A stretch of DNA of 64,000 nucleotides from an uncultured Dehalococcoidia bacterium (lineage in GTDB: Bacteria > Chloroflexota > Dehalococcoidia > Lucifugimonadales > UBA3495): positions 2,331,537-2,395,536 of the forward strand of contig OY282494.1 of the NCBI GenBank assembly GCA_958296385.1. Reading direction: 5' to 3'. Positions 17,039 through 25,309 of this stretch are shown here, piece after piece. Within the stretch, counting starts at the first letter, position 1. Each line of letters opens with the position of its first letter. The notes beneath the pieces are model-generated. The model was given only the letters and a program-made list of their open reading frames with translations, made no database searches and was not told the origin of the DNA. The translations under genes were made by a program, and so were the position numbers.

Positions 17039-17842
17039 TCAGTGATAGACATTGCTGCCGGCGCCACCGCCGGCGGCGATGGTTTCGCCGCTGAGGGCGA
17101 TGCTGCGGGGGGATGACAGGAAGGCCACCACCCAGGCCAGTTCCTCGGCGTCCACGATGCGGCGGGTGGAGTTGCGCGCGGCAACCCGTCGCTCCACCTC
17201 GGCTACGTCGATGCCTTCTGCCGCCGCTTGTTCGGCGTACATCGGGCCGCTGCGCTCGGTGCGGGTGGTGCCGGGATGCACCAGGTTGACGCAGACCCCG
17301 TGTTCGCCCAGCTCTTCGGCCAGGTACTTGGTGAGATTGGACAGGCCGGAGTTGCGCACGCCGGCGCTGAGGTTGCCAGCGGCCTGCCGCGCCGACAGCC
17401 CGCCGACGTTGACGATGCGCCCCCAACCCTGCTGCCGCATATACGGCGCCACCGCACGGGCGCAGCGCAGGTAGCCCATAACCTTGGTGTCCAAATCCAG
17501 CAGCACGTCCTCATCGCGGATTTCGGACAGCGAGCCACGGGCCAGCCCGCCCGGTGCGGCGGCGTTGTTCACCAGGATGTCAATGCGGCCGCCCAGGGCA
17601 TCGGCGGCGGTGGCCACCATCGCGTTGACCTGCTCGGCGCTGGTCATGTCGGCGACGATGGGCGTCACCCGGCCGCCGGTAGCGGTGGCAATCTCCTCTG
17701 CCGACGTGGACAGCGTATCGGCGTAGCGTCCGGTGATGACCACGCTACAGCCGTCGCCGGCCAGCACGCGGGCCACCGCCTTGCCGATGCCGCGACTGCC
17801 GCCGGTCACGATGGCGGATTTGCCGTTGAGTTCCAAGTCCAT
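17039..17842 (-). CDS. Short-chain dehydrogenase/reductase lacking the catalytic Tyr/Lys
   Basis: A 267-residue Rossmann protein with the cofactor motif TGGSRGIGKAV, NNAAAPGG and the family's VHPGTTRTE. Aligning the usual YxxxK before the LTK-LA helix gives SAGVRNSGLSNLTKYLA: the tyrosine position is Ala and the lysine is Asn. The enzyme is therefore either an atypical reductase using other residues or has lost activity. The classical NVGGLS serine region is kept. It is paired with the EthD gene, suggesting a shared small-molecule pathway. Confidence 0.85.
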   Translation of the reverse strand: MDLELNGKSAIVTGGSRGIGKAVARVLAGDGCSVVITGRYADTLSTSAEEIATATGGRVTPIVADMTSAEQVNAMVATAADALGGRIDILVNNAAAPGGLARGSLSEIRDEDVLLDLDTKVMGYLRCARAVAPYMRQQGWGRIVNVGGLSARQAAGNLSAGVRNSGLSNLTKYLAEELGEHGVCVNLVHPGTTRTERSGPMYAEQAAAEGIDVAEVERRVAARNSTRRIVDAEELAWVVAFLSSPRSIALSGETIAAGGGAGSNVYH

Positions 17843-17952
17843 TCCGGAAACCTCCCGCTGGTGTTGGTTGGCCGCATTTTACACCAGCGGCCCTTGCGCC
17901 CCAACCCTGCGGACGGGCGGCGGCGACGGCGGCGCGATGGCGCACAAATGCC

Positions 17953-17979
17953 AAGCCCCTCCCGGTAAGAGAGGGGCTT
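17953..17979 (-). terminator. Hairpin after rplL
   Basis: AAGCCCCTC at 17953-17961 pairs with GAGGGGCTT at 17971-17979 around a nine-base loop, in the gap between rplL and the SDR gene. It probably ends the rplJ-rplL message, although no clear U-run follows. Confidence 0.5.
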
Positions 17980-18004
17980 CGCTAACGGTGTCGCCGGAAT
18001 CCGG

Positions 18005-18388
18005 TTAGCCGACTTGCACGGTTGCGCCGGCTTCTTCCAGCTTGGACTTGATGCTGTCGGCCTCTTCCTTATTAACGCCCTCGCGGACGCGGGTCGGAGC
18101 GGATTCGACCAGCTCTTTGGCCTCACGCAGGCCCAGGTCGGTAATCTCGCGGACGGCTTTGATGACGTTAATCTTGTTAGCGCCAAAGTCGGCCAAGGTT
18201 ACGTCGAACTCGGACTGCTCTTCCGCCGCCGGCGCGTCGTCGGTAACGATGCCGGCCGCCGGGGCGGCCATGGCCATCGGAGCCGCTGCCGATATGCCGA
18301 ACTCTTCCTCAATGGCCTTGACCAGATCGGCCAAATCCATCACGCTCATTTCTTTGATGGCGTCCAGAACTTCCTGATTTACTGCCAT
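18005..18388 (-). CDS. rplL: 50S ribosomal protein L7/L12
   Basis: The stalk protein that recruits translation factors. It has an N-terminal dimerisation helix ([17 protein letters not shown]), an Ala-rich hinge, and a C-terminal domain with [20 protein letters not shown] and [18 protein letters not shown]. The 127 residues are the standard length. It follows rplJ after 51 bases, the universal order. Confidence 0.97.
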   Translation of the reverse strand: MAVNQEVLDAIKEMSVMDLADLVKAIEEEFGISAAAPMAMAAPAAGIVTDDAPAAEEQSEFDVTLADFGANKINVIKAVREITDLGLREAKELVESAPTRVREGVNKEEADSIKSKLEEAGATVQVG

Positions 18389-18439
18389 GATTGACTCCTC
18401 CGGTAAAGTTGGTGCGGTGGGTTGTTTTGCGAATGATTC

Positions 18440-19009
18440 CTACTCGACAGCTTCCGCCTCGGCTGCTTCCGCCGGCTGCGGCTGGTCAACCGGCTGCAAC
18501 TGGTCGATGCGGGATTGCAGCACGTAGGCCAGGCTGCGCACGGTGCCGTTGAGTACGCTCATCAGGCCGTACAGCGGCGCCTGCATATTGCCCAGCAGCT
18601 GTGCCACCAGCACCGGCTGCGGCGGCAGCGCGGCCAGGCGGGTTACTTCGGGCGGCGGCAGGACGGTATCCCGGTTGACCACGGCCCCGTTGACCCTAAT
18701 CGCGCTGCCCGCGCCGGTAGCATCGGCAAACGCTTTGGCGGCCACCGCTGCATCATCGTAACCCAGCGCAATCGCCGTCTGCCCGTTGATGATGTCCTTG
18801 AGCTGCGGCACGCCAGCAGCATCGGCGGCCAGATGCAGCAGATTGTTCTTGACGACGACAAACTCCACACTGCCGTCGCGCAGCCGCCGCCGCAAATCCA
18901 CCATCTGATTGGCGCCCATACCCGAATACATGGCGGAGATGACGATGGCGCTGTTCGACAGCTTCTCCGTCAGCTCAGCCACCCGATTAACTTTCGCCTG
19001 AGTTGGCAA
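18440..19009 (-). CDS. rplJ: 50S ribosomal protein L10
   Basis: The base of the L7/L12 stalk. PTQAKVNRVAELTEKL opens the protein, then SNSAIVISAMYSGMGANQM, VVVKNNLLHLAAD and the C-terminal helix that binds L12, ending in an acidic Ala/Glu tail. The start chosen is TTG 19009, with GGGAG seven bases upstream; a longer in-frame reading would translate the regulatory leader. rplK and rplA are not upstream, so the usual L11-L1 genes are elsewhere. Confidence 0.95.
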   Translation of the reverse strand: MPTQAKVNRVAELTEKLSNSAIVISAMYSGMGANQMVDLRRRLRDGSVEFVVVKNNLLHLAADAAGVPQLKDIINGQTAIALGYDDAAVAAKAFADATGAGSAIRVNGAVVNRDTVLPPPEVTRLAALPPQPVLVAQLLGNMQAPLYGLMSVLNGTVRSLAYVLQSRIDQLQPVDQPQPAEAAEAEAVE

Positions 19010-19090
19010 GGTCGCACTCCCTATTTTTGACTTGAACGAAACGGGATTTACCAGCGCAAACGCCGGCAACCAACCGGCCTCAACGCCAAA

Positions 19091-19260
19091 CAAAAACCCT
19101 GCGCCCCAGAGACGGCGCAGGGAAAACGACGCCCAATCAAAGACGCCCCAATCACCCAACAGCTGCCGGCTGAACCCGACAACATCGCCTCGGCGGGCGG
19201 CCAAGCCATTATCCAAAACGGAACCCGCTGTCTCAAGCGCTACGGTAGATATTCAACTGA
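19091..19260 (-). promoter_or_regulatory. L10 leader with intrinsic attenuator
   Basis: Between the promoter and rplJ lies a leader of about 250 bases. It holds AGACAGCGGG and GCCCGCCGAGG (around 19187-19226), resembling the L10-binding fold of rplJL leaders. It is followed by a terminator hairpin: CCCTGCGCC (19122-19114) pairs with GGCGCAGGG (19105-19097), then TTTTTG. L10-L12 binding to such leaders represses their own synthesis; here the presence of a terminator implies control by transcription attenuation. Confidence 0.7.
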
Positions 19261-19266
19261 GCAACC

Positions 19267-19295
19267 ATCCTAGCACCATCTCAGCGGGAGCGCAA
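19267..19295 (-). promoter_or_regulatory. rplJL promoter
   Basis: On the minus strand, TTGCGC (19295-19290) and TAGGAT (19272-19267) are separated by 17 bases. Transcription would start near 19260, just before the L10 leader. Confidence 0.6.
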
Positions 19296-19300
19296 GACTA

Positions 19301-19337
19301 CCCCTGTCATTTTGAGCGCAGCGCAGGATGACAGGGG
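19301..19337. repeat. Short palindrome related to the dispersed TCATTCTGAGCGCAG family
   Basis: CCCCTGTCAT (19301-19310) and ATGACAGGGG (19328-19337) flank TTTGAGCGCAGCGCAGG. The core matches the arm of the 109-bp palindromic elements at 37670 and 41560 apart from small changes. It lies between the PPOX gene and the rplJ promoter and may also terminate the PPOX message. Confidence 0.7.
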
Positions 19338-19359
19338 TATGCCGGGATGACGGCCAGCG

Positions 19360-19947
19360 TTACGGGCGCAGTGGTATGGGGCGGTTGGTTTGGTTTTGGG
19401 TTATTTGGTCGGTGTCCCACAGTTTGGCGAAGTTGTAGGCGCGGGGGCAGTGGGTGTAGGACTCGGCTACGTTGATGATGATGCCTTGCAGGTGCCGGGC
19501 GTTGTCGTCGGTCCAGTACAGCGACAGCTCTACTTTTTGCCGCTCCAGCTCCTCTTTGTTCACGATGGAGATGGTGCCGTTGATGCGTACCGTGTCGTTG
19601 ACGCCGGGTATCATGAACAGCAGGCCGACGTTGGGGTTCTCGTCCATGTTCTGATAGGACTGGAACAGCCGGTTGCCGGCTACGTCGGGCAGCAGCAGCC
19701 GCGATTCGTCGATTACCTTGACGAAGCCGGGTTTGCCGCCTTTGGGCGAGGCATCGCAGTTGCCGTCCGGGTCAGCGGTGGCCATCACCACAAAGGGCGC
19801 GGCGGCGATAAACCGCTGCACAAAATCGGACATCTGCCCCTTCACCTTCTCTTTGGCGCGGGGGCTCATATCGCCAAACTGGTCGTTGAACCGGCTGGCC
19901 TGCTGCACAATGGTAGTGTCCGCATCAATGGAAGCCGTAGTAGTCAT
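19360..19947 (-). CDS. MSMEG_1061-type FMN-dependent PPOX flavoprotein
   Basis: A pyridoxamine 5'-phosphate oxidase-like split barrel. FVVMATADPDGNCDASPKGG is the FMN-phosphate contact, followed by LLLPDVAGNRLFQSYQNM and VGLLFMIPGVNDTVRING, characteristic of this subfamily. ATG 19947 has GGAG eight bases upstream, so the protein has 195 residues. Members are thought to be FMN or F420 reductases acting on small molecules; the substrate is unknown. A 15-bp duplication (19966-19995) lies just upstream. Confidence 0.88.
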   Translation of the reverse strand: MTTTASIDADTTIVQQASRFNDQFGDMSPRAKEKVKGQMSDFVQRFIAAAPFVVMATADPDGNCDASPKGGKPGFVKVIDESRLLLPDVAGNRLFQSYQNMDENPNVGLLFMIPGVNDTVRINGTISIVNKEELERQKVELSLYWTDDNARHLQGIIINVAESYTHCPRAYNFAKLWDTDQITQNQTNRPIPLRP

Positions 19948-19965
19948 CTTGTCATCTCCCCTGCC

Positions 19966-19995
19966 GCCGGGCGTCGGTCTGCCGGGCGTCGTTTG
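19966..19995. repeat. 15-bp tandem duplication before the PPOX gene
   Basis: GCCGGGCGTCGGTCT (19966-19980) is followed directly by GCCGGGCGTCGTTTG (19981-19995), 19 bases upstream of the PPOX start codon. Confidence 0.75.
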
Positions 19996-20122
19996 CCGTG
20001 TGATTGCGCTGCCGGTGTGATGCGGCACAGAATAACGGATTTTCCGGGTGTACGCTACTGCCCGCCCCGCAGCGGCGCCGGTTAAGGTACTATTGGGCTA
20101 CCTGAAATCCTGAGGTGTTCCT

Positions 20123-22483
20123 ATGTCTGCCGCTACATCCGCCGCTGCAACCGTTATCACTGCCGACGTTTTGACGGCGGCGCTGCCTCCGCTGGATGGC
20201 GTGGTCAGTCTGCCCGGCCTGCATTCCGACGTGCGGGTTTGGCGGGATGAGTGGGGGGTTCCGCACGTGCGCGCGGCCGATGAGCATGATGCGTGGTTGG
20301 CGCAGGGGTTTGTTACGGCGCAGGACCGTTTGTGGGCGATGGAGTACGACCGGCGGCGGGCCGTGGGCCGCTGGGCGGAGGCGGTGGGCAAGTTTGCCCT
20401 GGGCCAGGATATGCAGATGCGCCGGTTGCGGCTGGCGGACTCCGCTCAAGCCGATTGCGCCGCCGCCGGTTCCCGCGCGCAAGCGATGCTGCAAGCCTAC
20501 GCCGACGGCGTGAACGCTTTTATCAACAGCGGGGCGCCGCTGCCGGCAGAGTACGCCATCGCCGGCATCGCGCCCGAACCCTGGGAACCCTGGCACAGTC
20601 TGGCCATATTCAAGGTGCGCCACGTCTTTATGGGGCTGTTTGAGGGCAAAGCCTGGCGCGCCCGTCTGGTGCGCGCGCTGGGGCCGGAGCGCGCCGCCGC
20701 GCTGTTCCCGTCCTATCCCGCCGGCCAGCCCGTCATCATTCCGACGGGCGCTAATTACGACGGGCCGGTTGACGTGGGCTTGCGGCAGTTGCTGGACGGC
20801 GCCGCCAATCTGAATCTCATCGGCGAGCTGGACAGCGGCTCCAACTCGTGGGCGCTGTCCGGCGAACGCACCGCCAGCGGCAAGCCCATCCTCGCCGGCG
20901 ACAGCCATCGCGGGCTGGACGTGCCGGGCGTGTACTATCAAAACCATCTGGCCTGCGACAAGTTTGACGTGATTGGCAACTCTTTCGCCGGCGTGCCGGG
21001 CTTTCCCCACTTCGGGCATAACCGGCGGGTGGCGTGGTGCGTTACGCACACCAGCGCCGACTATCAGGACTTGTACATTGAGCGGTTCAACGACGCTGAT
21101 GCCTCGCTGTACCAGCGGCAGGATGACTGGTACAACGCCGACGTGCGGGAGGAGGTTATCAAGGTGCGGGATGCTGACGACGTGCGCCTGCGGACGTGGG
21201 CGACGCATCACGGCCCGATTGTCGCCGGCAGTCCGCTGGCCGGCTACGGCCTGTCCCTCCGCTACACCGCCACCGACGCCGGCGACCCGTGGGCCGACAT
21301 CCTGCCGGCGATGCTGGAGGCGGGCAGCGTTACCGAGCTGGCCGATGCGATGGACGGCTGGGTGGACCCGGTGAACAACATCGTGATGGCCGACGTGCAC
21401 GGCAACATCGGCTACCAGTGCCGGGGCGAGATTCCCCGTCGGCCCGGCGATGCGCCCGCGCCGCTGCCCGTCCCCGGCTGGGACGGACGGCACGAGTGGC
21501 AGGGCAGCATCCCCTTTGCCGAACTGCCCCGCTACGTAAATCCCGACGCGGGCTGCATCGTAACCGCCAACAACCGCCCGGTGAGCGCGGATTATCCCTA
21601 CTACATCTCAATGGACTTTGCGCCGCCCTACCGGGCCGCCACCATCCTGGACAACATCCGGCACCGCACCGGGCTTACCGTCGGCGATATGCCGAGCATC
21701 CACGCCCTGTGCCGCTCGATCCCGGCGCAGGCTTACGTCCGGGCCCTGAACGACGTGCCGGCGCCCGACAATCCGGCCGTCGCATCCGCGCTGGAGCGGC
21801 TGCGGATTTGGGATGGCGCGATGCAGCCGGATGTGGTGGCGCCCACCATTTACAGCGCGCTGCGCGACACGCTGCAATACCGCCTGCTCTGCCACAACGT
21901 CGGCGAGGAACTGGCAACCCTGGCGTGGCATCCCGTTGACCGGGGACGGGGCGCGTTCGTCAACCGCTTTAAGATGCTGCTGACCGACGCCATATCCGCC
22001 AACGACACCGCCCTGCTGCCGCCGGGAACGGACTGGCCCACCACGCTGGTGGCGGCGCTGGATGAGGCCGTCCGCATCCTGACTAACCGGCTGGGGCCGG
22101 ATCCGGACGGCTGGCGCTGGCAGCGGGTGCACCGGGTGCGTCCGCAGCATCCGCTGGCCATGGCCCGGCCCGAACTGGCCGCCCGGCTCAACCCGCCGGA
22201 AATACCCATCGGCGGCGATGGCGATACGCCCTGGGCCGGCGGCTACTCACCGGCCGACCTGGCCACCGTAGGCGGCCTGTCGGTGTTCCGCTACGCCTAC
22301 GACCTGAGCGACTGGGAGCAGTCCCTATGGGCAGTGCCGCTGGGCGCGTCCGGCCACCCCGCCAGCAAGCACTACGCCGACCAGTCCGCGATGTGGGGGC
22401 AAGTGCAAATGACCCCCATGCGCTACGACTGGCAAGGCATCGCCGAGGCCGCAGAAACGGCGCAAATCCTGCGGGCGGGGTGA
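20123..22483 (+). CDS. Penicillin acylase family Ntn hydrolase
   Basis: The 786-residue precursor has the family layout: an alpha region with VWRDEWGVPHVRAADEHDAW and FVTAQDRLWAMEYDRRRA, then the self-cleavage site before Ser240 in GSNSWALSG, which becomes the N-terminal nucleophile of the beta chain. Downstream are GFPHFGHNRRVAWCVTHTSAD and later NNRPV. Such enzymes hydrolyse amide bonds of acyl side chains (beta-lactams, acyl-homoserine lactones, aculeacin). I see no signal peptide, unlike most relatives, so it may stay in the cytoplasm. GAGGTG lies before ATG 20123. It converges on the LLM gene. Confidence 0.9.
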   Translation: MSAATSAAATVITADVLTAALPPLDGVVSLPGLHSDVRVWRDEWGVPHVRAADEHDAWLAQGFVTAQDRLWAMEYDRRRAVGRWAEAVGKFALGQDMQMRRLRLADSAQADCAAAGSRAQAMLQAYADGVNAFINSGAPLPAEYAIAGIAPEPWEPWHSLAIFKVRHVFMGLFEGKAWRARLVRALGPERAAALFPSYPAGQPVIIPTGANYDGPVDVGLRQLLDGAANLNLIGELDSGSNSWALSGERTASGKPILAGDSHRGLDVPGVYYQNHLACDKFDVIGNSFAGVPGFPHFGHNRRVAWCVTHTSADYQDLYIERFNDADASLYQRQDDWYNADVREEVIKVRDADDVRLRTWATHHGPIVAGSPLAGYGLSLRYTATDAGDPWADILPAMLEAGSVTELADAMDGWVDPVNNIVMADVHGNIGYQCRGEIPRRPGDAPAPLPVPGWDGRHEWQGSIPFAELPRYVNPDAGCIVTANNRPVSADYPYYISMDFAPPYRAATILDNIRHRTGLTVGDMPSIHALCRSIPAQAYVRALNDVPAPDNPAVASALERLRIWDGAMQPDVVAPTIYSALRDTLQYRLLCHNVGEELATLAWHPVDRGRGAFVNRFKMLLTDAISANDTALLPPGTDWPTTLVAALDEAVRILTNRLGPDPDGWRWQRVHRVRPQHPLAMARPELAARLNPPEIPIGGDGDTPWAGGYSPADLATVGGLSVFRYAYDLSDWEQSLWAVPLGASGHPASKHYADQSAMWGQVQMTPMRYDWQGIAEAAETAQILRAG

Positions 22484-22501
22484 CGCAGCCGGGCCGTTAG
22501 T

Positions 22502-23515
22502 CTATCCATCCCGCAGGTGGGGGGCTACTTGCTCGGCGAACAGCTCCAGGTTGGCTACGCCGTCGGCCAGCGGCATCCCCGGCCACATCATCCGGAAGCA
22601 GCCGTGGGACATTCCCAGCTCCCGGTAGCGGGATAGTTCCTCTACTACCTCGTCGGGGCTGCCGATTACGAAACGGTCGCGGGCCAAGTCCGCAAAGGGT
22701 TCGCGGAAGTTCTCCTCGCCGGGCAGCGCTTTGTCCTGCCCCCATTGGGCGTAGGCTTCGTACTTGCCGCCCAGGTAGGGCGCGGCGCTGGCGAAGGCCG
22801 CCTCGTGCGTGCGTCCTACGAACACCTCCCGTCCCAGGGGCAGGCGTTCCGGGGCGCCGGAACCGGCGGCGCCGGCGGCCTCGTGGTACATTTCCACCTG
22901 CTGGCTGATGGTGTCAAACTTGGCGTGGGGGTTGACGTACCAGGTATAGCCCAGGCGCGCGGCGCGGGTGATGGCGGCGTCGCTGTTGGCGGCAACCCAC
23001 ACCGGCGGGTGCGGCTGCTGGACGGGGCGCAGCATCAGCTGGGCATCCCGCAGCTGGAAATACTGCCCCTCGTAGTTCACCTTTTCGCCCGTCCACAGCA
23101 GGCGCATCGCCTCCAGGCACTCCAGATAGCGGTTGACCCTGGTGCGCCGGGGCACGCCAAAGTTGTCGTACTCCTCATCCCGATAGCCCAGCGCCGCCGA
23201 CAGCGTGAACCGCCCGCCGGTGATGACGTCCATAGTGGCCACCCGCTCGGCCAGGTCAACGGGATGGTGCAGCGGCACCAGCATAGTTGCCACCAGCCCC
23301 ATCCCCCGGGCCTCGGCGGCGATGCGGGCCAGCAGGGGCATAGTTTGCAGCTGCTGGTAAGGGTCGGTCAGATAGTGCTGGCCCTGATAGACCATATCAA
23401 AGCCCAAGTCGCGGGCGGCGCCGACGTAAGTACAGATGTCGGCGAAAGCCTGCTGCATATCAGCGCCGGCCGGCTGTTGGGCAATGGCGGAAAGCGATAC
23501 GCCAAACTGCATCAA
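22502..23515 (-). CDS. LLM-class flavin-dependent oxidoreductase
   Basis: A complete 337-residue luciferase-like enzyme: FGVSLSAIAQQ at the start, DLGFDMVYQGQHYL, then LLARIAAEARGMGLVATMLV and GGRFTLSAALGYRDEEYD, the usual substrate and flavin region, and VWVAANSDAAITRAARLGY. The cofactor (FMN or F420) cannot be decided by eye. The SAR202 group is known for many such paralogues, and two occur in this window. Gene order gives no substrate clue; PncC lies upstream on the same strand. Confidence 0.9.
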   Translation of the reverse strand: MMQFGVSLSAIAQQPAGADMQQAFADICTYVGAARDLGFDMVYQGQHYLTDPYQQLQTMPLLARIAAEARGMGLVATMLVPLHHPVDLAERVATMDVITGGRFTLSAALGYRDEEYDNFGVPRRTRVNRYLECLEAMRLLWTGEKVNYEGQYFQLRDAQLMLRPVQQPHPPVWVAANSDAAITRAARLGYTWYVNPHAKFDTISQQVEMYHEAAGAAGSGAPERLPLGREVFVGRTHEAAFASAAPYLGGKYEAYAQWGQDKALPGEENFREPFADLARDRFVIGSPDEVVEELSRYRELGMSHGCFRMMWPGMPLADGVANLELFAEQVAPHLRDG

Positions 23516-23580
23516 ATTACCTCCATAGGGTGTATTCCGGGGGGTGTAGTGATGGATGTCGGAACCGGCGCGGCCCGACG

Positions 23581-24057
23581 TTAGCCGTGCGACGCCAGTT
23601 CCTGGCCCAGCAGGTTGATGGCGGACTGGACGGCGCCGTGCTTGGTGGCATCCCGGTCGCCGCCGACGCGAATCTCGATAGCGGCGTCCGTGCCATCTTT
23701 GATGGCCAGGCCAATCCAGAACGTGCCGATGGGCAGGCCGCTGCGCCCCGCCGCCGGGCCGGTGACGCCGGTGGTGGAAAGGGCGTAGTCGGTTCCCGTC
23801 AATTCCAGGACGCCGCGGGCCATGGCGATGGCCATTTCGCGGCTGACGCTGCCGGCGGTTTCGTACAGCTCATCGGGCACGCCCAGGATTTTCTCCTTGA
23901 GGCCGCCGGTGTAGGCTACCACGCCGCCGGGAAAGAAACGGGACGCGCCGGGGATGGTGCCCAGCGTATAGCCCAGCAAGCCGTTGGTGCAAGCCTCGGC
24001 CACGGACACCGTCTGCCCACGGGCCAGCAGGGTTTCGGCTACTTGTTGAACATCCAC
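23581..24057 (-). CDS. pncC: Nicotinamide-nucleotide amidohydrolase, CinA C-terminal type
   Basis: Deamidates NMN to nicotinate mononucleotide in NAD recycling. Signature stretches are SVAEACTNGLLGYTLGTIPG, FPGGVVAYTGGLKEKILGV and TTGVTGPAAG. GTG 24057 with AGGAGG upstream gives 158 residues, the usual size of the stand-alone domain; a longer in-frame reading lacks homology. The competence-associated N-terminal CinA domain is absent. Confidence 0.93.
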   Translation of the reverse strand: MDVQQVAETLLARGQTVSVAEACTNGLLGYTLGTIPGASRFFPGGVVAYTGGLKEKILGVPDELYETAGSVSREMAIAMARGVLELTGTDYALSTTGVTGPAAGRSGLPIGTFWIGLAIKDGTDAAIEIRVGGDRDATKHGAVQSAINLLGQELASHG

Positions 24058-24070
24058 AATTGCGCCTCCT

Positions 24071-24100
24071 TGCGGGCGTGCGATGCGATGCGGGCGTGCT
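24071..24100. repeat. 18-bp partial tandem duplication upstream of pncC
   Basis: TGCGGGCGTGCGATGCGA (24071-24088) is repeated as TGCGGGCGTGCT (24089-24100), filling the gap between the stop of the next gene and the pncC ribosome binding site. Confidence 0.7.
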
Positions 24101-24422
24101 ACACGTCCAGCAGCTTGTCGGGAGTCATCAGCTCCATAAACTCGATGCGGTTGCTTTCCACCAGCGGGCGAATCTGCGCGCCCATTTCCAGCGCGGCCGG
24201 CGGCAGCGAATGGCCGCCGCGCATGGGCGACATCAACGCCTCGTCGGTCCATTCCAGCACCACCACGTCGGTTTCGCCGGGCACGGTAGCGCCGTTGAAA
24301 TAAACCTTGAACTCGCTGCGCTGGCCGGCATCGTGGTAAATCTGCGCCTGCCGGTGCAGCAAACTGGCCACCCGCCGGGCCTCCCCCGGCTTAGTCTTGA
24401 AAATCCGGCGTAGAACGTACAT
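24099..24422 (-). CDS. Hypothetical protein, dimeric alpha/beta-barrel-like
   Basis: A 107-residue protein, MYVLRRIFKTKPGEARRVAS..., with a pattern like NIPSNAP or ABM-type small ferredoxin-like barrels: an initial beta strand, a PGE turn, a helix of 15 residues (VASLLHRQAQIYHDA), then VYFNGATVPGETDVVVLEW. No catalytic motif can be named. It lies between the HEPN-like genes and pncC, all on the minus strand; an 18-bp duplication begins at its stop codon. Confidence 0.65.
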   Translation of the reverse strand: MYVLRRIFKTKPGEARRVASLLHRQAQIYHDAGQRSEFKVYFNGATVPGETDVVVLEWTDEALMSPMRGGHSLPPAALEMGAQIRPLVESNRIEFMELMTPDKLLDV

Positions 24423-24451
24423 ATCATCCTCCTTTATTGTGTTGCGTAAAG

Positions 24452-25276
24452 TCAGGCATTCCGGGCGTACTCGTTGACCAGCGCGACCATGTGGTTCACA
24501 TAGCCGTGGACGGCGGGCCGGTCGGCCGCAATTTCATAATCCTCCATTTCGTCTTGACCGTGAATGAAGTTCTGGTGGAACTTTTCAGCGGCTGCGAACC
24601 CGCCGACCAGGTAAAGGTCATTGTACTCGGCGGCCAGCCGGGAGGTGGCGTTGGTAAGGGCGCGGTGGCTGTCGTACTCCCAGCCCCGCTGTTTAGCCGC
24701 CGCGATGACGGCCTGTCTTGCTGCGTCGTAAAGCTTTCCCGAACCCTGCCGGCGGTTGCCAGCGTCGAACTCAACATCGGATTGCGCCAGGAACGCCAAA
24801 GCCTGGGCGGTACACTCCGCAACGCTCTTTGCATCGGCAGCAGTCGGCGCCGGTTCTTTAATCTCGGCAGCGGAACGGGCGGGCGTTTCGGGCGTGCTCT
24901 CGCCGACCAGCGCGACCATGCGGTTCACAAAAAGATGGACAACGGGCCGGTCGGCTACGATTTCGTAATCCTCCATTTCGTCCTGGCCGTAAAAGAAATT
25001 CTCGTAGAACTTTTCAGCGCCGATGAATCCGCCGATCCAGAAAAGGTCATCGTACTCGGCGGCCAGCCGGTAGGTGACTTCTTTAACCGCGCGGTGGCTG
25101 TCATACTCCCAGCCCCGCTGTTTAGCCACCGCGATGACGGCCTGCCGCGCCGCGTCGTAGAGTTTCCCCGAACCCAGCCCGCGGTCACCGGCCTTGAAGT
25201 CAGCATCGGATTGCTCCAGGAATGCTACGGCTTGGGCGGCACATTCCGCAACGGTCTTTGCATCGGCAGCAGTCAT
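24452..25276 (-). CDS. Two-copy HEPN/PaREP1-like protein (tandem fusion)
   Basis: Two homologous domains of about 125 residues (1-125 and 150-274) are joined by a linker of about 25. Each has an Ala-rich helix, KLYDAARQAVIAVAKQRGW, and the motif R-x6-H (R54/H61 in copy one, in QRGWEYDSHRA), which fits the HEPN Rx4-6H signature. HEPN domains often form RNases or toxins, or bind nucleotides, but no MNT partner is adjacent. The linker DNA matches the intergenic spacer in front of this gene, showing that the fusion came from two separate genes. ATG 25276 with GGAG upstream aligns with the start of the single-copy neighbour. Confidence 0.75.
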   Translation of the reverse strand: MTAADAKTVAECAAQAVAFLEQSDADFKAGDRGLGSGKLYDAARQAVIAVAKQRGWEYDSHRAVKEVTYRLAAEYDDLFWIGGFIGAEKFYENFFYGQDEMEDYEIVADRPVVHLFVNRMVALVGESTPETPARSAAEIKEPAPTAADAKSVAECTAQALAFLAQSDVEFDAGNRRQGSGKLYDAARQAVIAAAKQRGWEYDSHRALTNATSRLAAEYNDLYLVGGFAAAEKFHQNFIHGQDEMEDYEIAADRPAVHGYVNHMVALVNEYARNA

Positions 25277-25309
25277 CGTCGGTTCTCCCATAGCTCGGCA
25301 GCGGAACGG

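Noticed and set aside
17953-17979. A strong intrinsic terminator after rplL
   Set aside because: The stem is good, but no U-tract follows on the minus strand. It is kept only as a hairpin with moderate confidence.
18440-19216. A 258-residue L10 reading
   Set aside because: The extra N-terminus is translation of the attenuator leader. TTG 19009 has a binding site and gives the normal length.
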